Shown here one piece after another: positions 5,924 to 10,457 of a DNA stretch of 10,457 nt. Where the stretch lies: NCBI GenBank assembly GCA_963739545.1, contig CAVUAT010000007.1:1-10457 (forward strand), written 5' to 3'. The notes beneath the pieces are model-generated. The model searched no databases. It was given only the letters and a program-made list of their open reading frames with translations, and was not told the DNA's origin. Origin of the DNA: CAVUAT01 sp963739545 (lineage in GTDB: Bacteria > Actinomycetota > Thermoleophilia > Solirubrobacterales > 70-9). Positions within the stretch are counted from its first letter, which is position 1, and every line of letters starts with the position of its first letter. The position numbers were made by a program, and so were the translations under genes.

Positions 5924-5933
5924 ATCGTAGGCT
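5924..5933. promoter_or_regulatory. Symmetric bidirectional -10 element (ATCGTAGGCT)
   Basis: Plus strand: TAGGCT (5928-5933), 7 nt before ATG 5941. Minus strand: TACGAT (5929-5924), 6 nt before GTG 5917. The boxes share the central TA, exactly as in the decamer at 2967-2976. Neither gene has a usable Shine-Dalgarno, which supports leaderless transcription in both directions. No -35 hexamer is recognised. Confidence 0.6.
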
Positions 5934-5940
5934 CCGCCGA

Positions 5941-6807
5941 ATGCGCGTCGGGATCGCCACCTGCGAGCGGCCACCGGTACCCGACCTCGAGGCGGGCCTG
6001 GTGGTTGTCGCGCTCGAGCGCGCAGGGCACGAGGGGGTGCTCGCTCCGTGGAGCGATCACGGCGTCGACTGGAGCGGCTTCGACGTCGTTTGGATCAGCT
6101 CGACATGGGATTACCACCAGCGACTCAACGAGTTCACTGAATGGCTCTCGCGCACGGGCGTCGTCACCCGGCTTGAGAACCCGCGGGTGCTGGTCGAGTG
6201 GAACATCGACAAGCGCTACCTGCGCGAGCTCGGAGGGGCGGAGGTCGCGATCGTGCCTACGGTCTGGGCCCAGCCAGAGGTCGCCTCTGCGGTGCAGGAC
6301 ACGGTGGGCGACCTCGGATGGGAGCAGGTCATCGTCAAGCCGACCGTCGACCTCGGCGCCGCGAACCTCGAGCTGGTCGCGCCCGGCGAGGTCGCCTCCG
6401 CCGTCGAGCGGGCCGGCAGGCCCGCGCTCGTGCAGCCGTATCTGCCCTCGCTCGCGAATGAGGGCGAGCTGAGCCTCGTCTACCTGCGCGGGCAGCTCTC
6501 GCACGTGGTCCGAAAGCGGGCGGCTGATGGCGACTTCAGGATCCAAGAGCAGTACGGCGGCGTGTACACGCTGGCCGAGGCGACCGAGGACGCCCTCCAG
6601 CTCGGGGCCGGGACACTCGCCGCCCTCGACGGCATCTCACCGGCGGTCGGCGCGCCGCTCTACGCCCGCGTCGACCTCGTCCGCGACCTCGAAGACGAGC
6701 TCTGCGTGATCGAACTCGAGCTGATCGAGCCGAGCCTCTACCTCGACGTCGCCGGGCCCGAGGCCGTGGACCGCTTCACCCGCCTGTTGGCGGCTGCAGC
6801 CGACTAG
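5941..6807 (+). CDS. ATP-grasp domain protein (RimK/DcsG-like carboxylate-amine ligase)
   Basis: A 288-residue ATP-grasp enzyme. The N-terminal pre-ATP-grasp domain begins MRVGIATCERPPVPDLEAG and contains DVVWISSTWDYHQRLNEFTEWL, then LENPRVLVEWNIDKRYLREL, a pattern I associate with RimK/glutathione-synthetase relatives such as the cycloserine-pathway protein DcsG. The ATP-binding lysines are probably K94 (NIDKRYL) and the Lys of VIVKPTVDLGAANLELV. PLYARVDLVRD and the IELELIEPSLYLD strand provide the Mg-binding acidic residues. Such enzymes couple a carboxylate to an amine through an acyl phosphate. The substrate is unknown; I see no cycloserine cluster here. The start is fixed by the leaderless promoter 7 nt upstream. 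It is divergent from the exporter, and co-regulation through the shared promoter is possible. Confidence 0.8.
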   Translation: MRVGIATCERPPVPDLEAGLVVVALERAGHEGVLAPWSDHGVDWSGFDVVWISSTWDYHQRLNEFTEWLSRTGVVTRLENPRVLVEWNIDKRYLRELGGAEVAIVPTVWAQPEVASAVQDTVGDLGWEQVIVKPTVDLGAANLELVAPGEVASAVERAGRPALVQPYLPSLANEGELSLVYLRGQLSHVVRKRAADGDFRIQEQYGGVYTLAEATEDALQLGAGTLAALDGISPAVGAPLYARVDLVRDLEDELCVIELELIEPSLYLDVAGPEAVDRFTRLLAAAAD

Positions 6808-6810
6808 GGT
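6805..6810 (+). promoter_or_regulatory. Possible -10 box TAGGGT for the acyl-CoA synthetase gene
   Basis: TAGGGT begins in the TAG stop of the ATP-grasp gene and would give a leader of about 33 nt before GTG 6850, which has its own Shine-Dalgarno (GAGGAG at 6839-6844, 5 nt spacing). The same hexamer serves the DUF2855 gene at 10414-10409. Read-through from the ATP-grasp gene is an alternative. Confidence 0.3.
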
Positions 6811-6849
6811 TCGGCGAGCACCCAGAGCTTCGCGAGCAGAGGAGAGCGC

Positions 6850-8388
6850 GTGATCTACAAGAGCACCAGGCCCGATGCCGAGGTCCCCGAGGTGACCCTG
6901 CACGAGTACGTGCTGGCCGATGCCGCCGAGCGCGGCGACGCGCCGGCGATCGTCGTCGGCGACGACGTCACCAGCTACGCGCAGTTCGCGACGGACATCG
7001 CGCGCGTCGCCGCCGGTCTGCAGGGCAAGGGCATCGCCAAGGGCGACGTGGTCGCGCTGATCGGCGGCAACAGCGCCGCCTGGGCCGTCGCCTACCACGC
7101 GATCCTGACCGCGGGAGGGATCGTCACCCCGATCAACCCGCTGCTCACCCCCGACGAGGTCGCCAAGCAGCTCACAGACTCGAAGGCGAAGCTCTTGATT
7201 GCGACGGAGCCGCTCGTCGAGCCGCTGACGCCGGCCGCGGAGCAGAGCGGGGTGGAGGAGGTCCTCTCGCTCGAGGACGCGGCGGCGCTCGGCGACGAGG
7301 GAGCGACGCCCGCGCCCGTCGATATCTCGCCCGACGACGTCGCCGCGCTGCCGTACTCGAGCGGCACCACCGGAGCGATGAAGGGCGTGATGCTGACCCA
7401 CCGCGCCCTGGTCGCCAACCTCGAGCAGAACCAGGGCATGGCCGCCCTCGGCCCCGACGACGCGCTCGTCGCCCTGCTTCCGTTCTTCCACATCTACGGC
7501 CAGACCGTCGTGCTGAACCACGGGCTTTCCAAGGGGGCGAAGATCGTGGTCATGCCGCGCTTCGACTTCGAGGAGATGCTGGACATCGTCGAGACCCACG
7601 GAATCACCCGCCTTCACGTCGCGCCGCCGGTCGTGCTGGCGCTCGCGAACGCGCCGCACGTGACCGACCGCGACTTCTCGAAGCTGGGGATGGTCACCTC
7701 GGGCGCGGCGCCGCTCGACCAAGACCTGGCCGAGCGCGCCGAGGAGAGGATCGGGACACCGGTCCGCCAGGGCTACGGCATGACCGAGCTCAGCCCCGTC
7801 ACCAACTGGACCCCGCAGGAGGAGGCGGAGAAGATCCCGGCCGGCAGCGTCGGTCCGCTGCTGCCGAGCACCGAAGCCAGGCTGGTCGACCCCGAGTCCG
7901 GTGAGGACGTCGCCGAGGGCGAGCAGGGCGAGCTGTGGATCCGCGGCCCGCAGATGATGCGCGGCTACCTGGAGAAGCCCGAGGCGACCGCCGAGACCAT
8001 CACCGAGGACGGCTGGCTTCGCACCGGCGACATCGCGCGTATCGACGCCGACGGCAACGCCTACATCGTCGACAGGCTCAAGGAGCTCATCAAGTACAAG
8101 GGCTACCAGGTGCCCCCGGCCGAGCTCGAGGCAATCTTAATTTCTCACCCCAGTATCAAAGATGCTGGGGTGATTGGGGTCCCCGACGGCGACGGAGAGG
8201 AGTACCCGCTGGCCTGCATAGTCTGCGAGGGCGACGTCGACACCGACGAGGTCATGGGCTACGTCGCCGAACGCGTCGCGCCCTACAAGAAGGTGCGCGA
8301 GGTGATCGTCATCGACGAGGTCCCGAAGACCGCGTCGGGCAAGATCCTTCGCCGTGTGCTGCGCGACGAGCACGGCGCACACAGCTAG
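6850..8388 (+). CDS. Acyl-CoA synthetase, 4-coumarate:CoA-ligase / AMP-binding family
   Basis: A 512-residue adenylate-forming enzyme that activates a carboxylic acid with ATP and CoA through an acyl-AMP intermediate. Seen: P-loop YSSGTTGAMKG (169-179), A4 region LLPFFHIYGQT, A5 motif GYGMTE (308-313), A7 GWLRTGDIARID, A8 hinge VDRLKELIKYKGYQVPP, and the A10 catalytic lysine K498 in KTASGKILRR. Order and spacing match plant 4CL, luciferase and bacterial homologues; the acid could be aromatic or medium-chain fatty. GTG 6850 is supported by a strong Shine-Dalgarno. A short stretch (codons 428-443) has AT-ending codons, including TTA, quite unlike the rest of the gene, yet keeps the conserved protein sequence. 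The stop TAG lies in a CTAG shared with the convergent YihY gene. Confidence 0.93.
   Translation: MIYKSTRPDAEVPEVTLHEYVLADAAERGDAPAIVVGDDVTSYAQFATDIARVAAGLQGKGIAKGDVVALIGGNSAAWAVAYHAILTAGGIVTPINPLLTPDEVAKQLTDSKAKLLIATEPLVEPLTPAAEQSGVEEVLSLEDAAALGDEGATPAPVDISPDDVAALPYSSGTTGAMKGVMLTHRALVANLEQNQGMAALGPDDALVALLPFFHIYGQTVVLNHGLSKGAKIVVMPRFDFEEMLDIVETHGITRLHVAPPVVLALANAPHVTDRDFSKLGMVTSGAAPLDQDLAERAEERIGTPVRQGYGMTELSPVTNWTPQEEAEKIPAGSVGPLLPSTEARLVDPESGEDVAEGEQGELWIRGPQMMRGYLEKPEATAETITEDGWLRTGDIARIDADGNAYIVDRLKELIKYKGYQVPPAELEAILISHPSIKDAGVIGVPDGDGEEYPLACIVCEGDVDTDEVMGYVAERVAPYKKVREVIVIDEVPKTASGKILRRVLRDEHGAHS
8131..8181 (+). other. AT-richer codon-usage island with an 8-bp hairpin inside the acyl-CoA synthetase gene
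   Basis: These 51 bases contain 24 G or C (47 percent) in a gene that is otherwise strongly GC-biased at third positions. Nine of the first 16 codons end in A or T (GCA, TTA, ATT, TCT, AGT, AAA, GAT, GCT, ATT). CACCCCAG (8146-8153) can pair with CTGGGGTG (8165-8172) across 11 nt. The encoded residues still match the conserved family block (HPSIKDAGVIGVPD), so the frame is intact. Confidence 0.6.
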
Positions 8389-9383
8389 CGCTCGGTCTCG
8401 TCCTCCTCGCGCCGGTCGAAGCCGACGTCGACGACCTCGAACCCTTTGTGCCGCTCGCTCTCGGCGTAGGCGGTGTACGCGCGTTTTCGTCTCGGCCGCG
8501 AGGACGACGACGAGGGCCAGCAGATAGATCCAGGCGATCAGGCCAAGCACCAGGCCGAATACCCCGTAGGCCTCGGGGGCTCCCTTCAGGTAGTGAGAGA
8601 CGAAGTAGGTGCCCAGGACCTGCACCAGCTGCCAGCCGATTCCCGCCACGACCGCCCCATCCGGAGCTCGCGGGTGGCGACGTCCGAAGCGGTGAGGAGG
8701 CGGAAAGCGAGCATGAAGAGGGCGATGTTGGCCAGGGCGGCGAGCAGGACGGCGCCGATGCCGACCCAGGTGCTGATGGTCTCGCCGAAGGAACCCGCGC
8801 TCGTGGTGAGCCCGGAGAGCGCCGTGGTCACGACTACTCCGATCCCGAGGACCGCCAGGAGCATCAAGCTGCGGGCACGCAAGGCGAACGGGTTGGGACG
8901 CTTGTTTCGCGGCACGGCCCACGCGCGATTGAACGCGTTCTGCGTCGCTCCCGCTAACCCCAGCGTGCCGTAGAGGGTCCCCAGCAACCCGACGGCGAGA
9001 CCCACGCCGCTCCCCTTCAGCGACTCAACGCTGTTGCGAAGTTGCGCGCCGAGGATCGGCAGTTCGGAGATGGTCGAGTCGACCAGCCTCTCCTGCAACT
9101 CGGGATCGCCTTCGAGTACGAAGCCGAGAATCGTCACGAGCAAGAGCATGAACGGGAACAGCGACAGGAACCCGTAGTAGGTGATCAATGCGGTCAGGTA
9201 GGGCCCCTGGTCGTCGCCGAACTTGTATATGACTGCGAGAGGAAAGCCCAGCCAGTCGTGGCGGCGTTGGTAGCTGTCTACAGCCTCGATCGCTCGACTC
9301 GCCGTGCTCGTCGACGACGGCGAAGCGGCTGCGTCGTCAGAGCGAGACGACGTGGCCCTCGCGCGGGTCGATCTTGCCGTCAA
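8385..9383 (-). CDS. YihY/BrkB family inner-membrane protein, two compensating frameshifts
   Basis: Polytopic membrane protein of the YihY/virulence factor BrkB family; molecular function is not firmly known. The N-terminal frame gives YKFGDDQGPYLTALITYYGF, FPFMLLLVTILGFVL, GTLYGTLGLAGATQNAFNRA and several hydrophobic helices up to TASDVATRELRMG. At the CCCC run 8655-8658 the homology moves to another frame (AVVAGIGWQLVQVLGTYFVS, then YGVFGLVLGLIAWIYLLALV). At the TTTT run 8484-8487 it returns to the first frame (AYTAYAESERHKGFEVVDVG) and ends at TAG 8387-8385. One base missing at the first site and one extra at the second would restore about 332 residues, a normal length. Start TTG 9383 overlaps the DUF2855 gene by 47 bp and is the only start I find in frame upstream of homology, so it is uncertain. 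The hydrophilic, acidic tail is probably cytoplasmic. Confidence 0.78.
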
Positions 9384-10401
9384 CGAGGTCGGTGTAGGTC
9401 TTCTCGATGTCGCCCGCGCCGATCGGCTCGACGCGAAGCCATCCCTGCGACCACTCCGCGAACGGGTGCCAGGCTTCAGCGACCTTGCGCTCGAGCTCCG
9501 GGGTGCCCCAGTCGGAGCCGCGCTTGCGGATCCGGTTCGGGGCGAAGAAGAAGGTTGGCTTGACCCCCGGCATCTGATCGGCGTTCGAGGCGAGCTGGTC
9601 GTGGTGGGTGACGCCTACCGCCGCATCATGCACGAGCCGGTCGCCGTAGTGCTCGTGCACCGACTTGCGAATGTCGCCGTCCCCCGAGAAGTCGACGTAG
9701 ACCGCCACCTCCCCCGGTAAATCCTGGATCTCGTCGTAGCCGATGACGGAGTGGTAGATGCCGAGCTCGTCGACGAACTCCTTGTTGCCGGGCGAGGTCA
9801 GCCCGATCACCTCGATGCCCTCGCGCTGGGCAAGTAGATAGGCGGCGATGATCGCGGTCTTGCTCGAGGCGCTGGAGCAGACGATGGTCTCGGCGCCGAA
9901 GAAGTCCTCGTCGTCGAGGAAGTCGTCGATCAGGAATGACGTGTAGAAGAGCGGCCAGAAGATGATCTGCTCGTTCTCGCGATCGGCGTTGTAGATCGGG
10001 TCGGCGGCGGTCGCGCGGTAGCCGTGGTAGGCGGAGGGGAGCTCGGCGCGGTGGGGGGCGCCGTCCGTGAAGCCGTGCTCGTCGACCCGCTTCGGCTGGA
10101 CGACGAGGTGCGAGGACGACGGCAGGTAGCCGTAGACGCGCATGCCCTCCTCCACGCCCTCCGCCTTCGAGGCCGTGACCGTCGCGTAGCCCCAGACCGG
10201 CATCCGTCCCCAGCCGTCGGGCGCGGGGAAGAAGTCCCAGTAATTCATCGCCTCGCCGAGGACCACGTAGGTGATGTTGTTGGTCGTGAGGCCGAAGCTG
10301 TCGACTGCGAGCAGCGCCTCACCGTCGTCGATCTCGGGCGCCGAGCCGTCCGCGTCGAAGCGGGTCTCGCGCATGTCCGCGCGGTTCACCAAGAACTCCA
10401 C
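9337..10401 (-). CDS. DUF2855 family protein (MDR/oxidoreductase-like)
   Basis: A 354-residue protein of the DUF2855 family, which looks like a divergent medium-chain dehydrogenase/reductase. An N-terminal GroES-like part contains EALLAVDSFGLTTNNITYVV and GRMPVWGYATV. A Rossmann-like part reads ETIVCSSASSKTAIIAAYLL, then GIEVIGLTSPGNKEFVDELG. No zinc-site cysteines are obvious, and the glycine-rich loop is replaced by SSASSK, so cofactor binding is uncertain. Substrate is unknown. GTG 10401 fits both the family start (EFLVNRADMRETR) and a TAGGGT box 7 nt upstream. The frame is open further upstream to the window edge, but the promoter position argues against a longer protein. It is followed by the overlapping YihY gene, suggesting an operon. 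Confidence 0.87.
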   Translation of the reverse strand: MEFLVNRADMRETRFDADGSAPEIDDGEALLAVDSFGLTTNNITYVVLGEAMNYWDFFPAPDGWGRMPVWGYATVTASKAEGVEEGMRVYGYLPSSSHLVVQPKRVDEHGFTDGAPHRAELPSAYHGYRATAADPIYNADRENEQIIFWPLFYTSFLIDDFLDDEDFFGAETIVCSSASSKTAIIAAYLLAQREGIEVIGLTSPGNKEFVDELGIYHSVIGYDEIQDLPGEVAVYVDFSGDGDIRKSVHEHYGDRLVHDAAVGVTHHDQLASNADQMPGVKPTFFFAPNRIRKRGSDWGTPELERKVAEAWHPFAEWSQGWLRVEPIGAGDIEKTYTDLVDGKIDPREGHVVSL

Positions 10402-10408
10402 GCCGCGA

Positions 10409-10414
10409 ACCCTA
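10409..10414 (-). promoter_or_regulatory. -10 box TAGGGT for the leaderless DUF2855 gene
   Basis: On the minus strand TAGGGT ends 7 nt before GTG 10401, the same spacing as at the other leaderless starts in this window. There is no Shine-Dalgarno. The plus-strand continuation (TATTTG) does not form a second TANNNT, so unlike the two divergent pairs this promoter looks one-directional. Confidence 0.5.
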
Positions 10415-10457
10415 TTTGAGCGGGTATCGCTGCGGTGCTTGGCGTCGTAGAGCTCCG

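Noticed and set aside
5918..5974. Longer N-terminus for the ABC ATPase (start at 5974)
   Set aside because: The 19 extra residues have no family match, the longer start lies inside the divergent ATP-grasp gene, and a -10 box sits immediately upstream of GTG 5917.
6791..6802. CGGCTGCAGCCG palindrome near the end of the ATP-grasp gene as a terminator
   Set aside because: It has no loop and no U-tract and lies within coding sequence, so it is a poor hairpin terminator.
6637..7722. 361-codon minus-strand open frame opposite the acyl-CoA synthetase
   Set aside because: Antisense shadow made possible by strong GC3 bias; no domain is recognisable, and the plus-strand frame has every AMP-binding motif.
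10402..10457. Possible 3' end of another minus-strand gene, or an upstream extension of the DUF2855 frame (ELYDAKHRSD in frame)
   Set aside because: Codon use of the first ten codons looks coding, but no family is recognisable in about 18 residues, and the frame shows no stop before GTG 10401. An alternative frame ends in the TAG of the -10 box but uses rare codons. Too short to call.

Overview
This is a GC-rich bacterial window. The organism is probably an actinobacterium of the Thermoleophilia type (Solirubrobacterales or Gaiellales relatives). That placement is inferred from strong GC bias at third codon positions, frequent GTG starts, TANNNT -10 boxes placed 6-7 nt before start codons (leaderless transcription), and the mix of families. 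No rRNA or marker gene is present to confirm it. There are no tRNA or rRNA genes, CRISPR arrays or insertion sequences, and no gene-free stretch longer than 300 bases.

Layout. 1-1761 (+): the 3' part of a DAO-family FAD-dependent amine oxidase, carrying a frameshift near base 110, overlaps an intact acetolactate decarboxylase by 11 bp. 1771-2959 (-): a damaged SnoaL-like gene, then a small HNH nuclease (1-bp TGATG overlap), then a GIY-YIG-like nuclease. Facing them at 2984-3127 (+) is a 47-residue remnant of a VOC/glyoxalase gene. 3158-3730 (+): a membrane-anchored zincin metallopeptidase, convergent with a minus-strand block at 3727-5917 that holds an ABC exporter ATPase, its ABC-2 permease and a two-domain VOC protein. 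5941-6807 (+): an ATP-grasp ligase divergent from the exporter. 6850-8388 (+): a 4-coumarate:CoA-ligase-like acyl-CoA synthetase. 8385-10401 (-): a DUF2855 protein followed by a YihY-type membrane protein that carries two compensating frameshifts.

Regulation. Six starts (2959-, 2984+, 3158+, 5917-, 5941+, 10401-) follow a TANNNT box by 6-7 nt. Both divergent pairs are served by one symmetric decamer, ANNNTANNNT, whose central TA belongs to both -10 boxes. Two of the three convergent pairs end on a shared CTAG, so each strand's stop codon lies inside the same palindrome.

Worth a second look: the symmetric bidirectional promoters; the HNH/GIY-YIG nuclease pair; a roughly 50-base AT-richer patch with foreign codon use inside the acyl-CoA synthetase gene; two decaying genes around 2650-3130; and several frameshifts, two of them at homopolymers, which may be sequencing errors. 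Nothing here is clearly a new multi-gene system. The nuclease pair is the nearest candidate.
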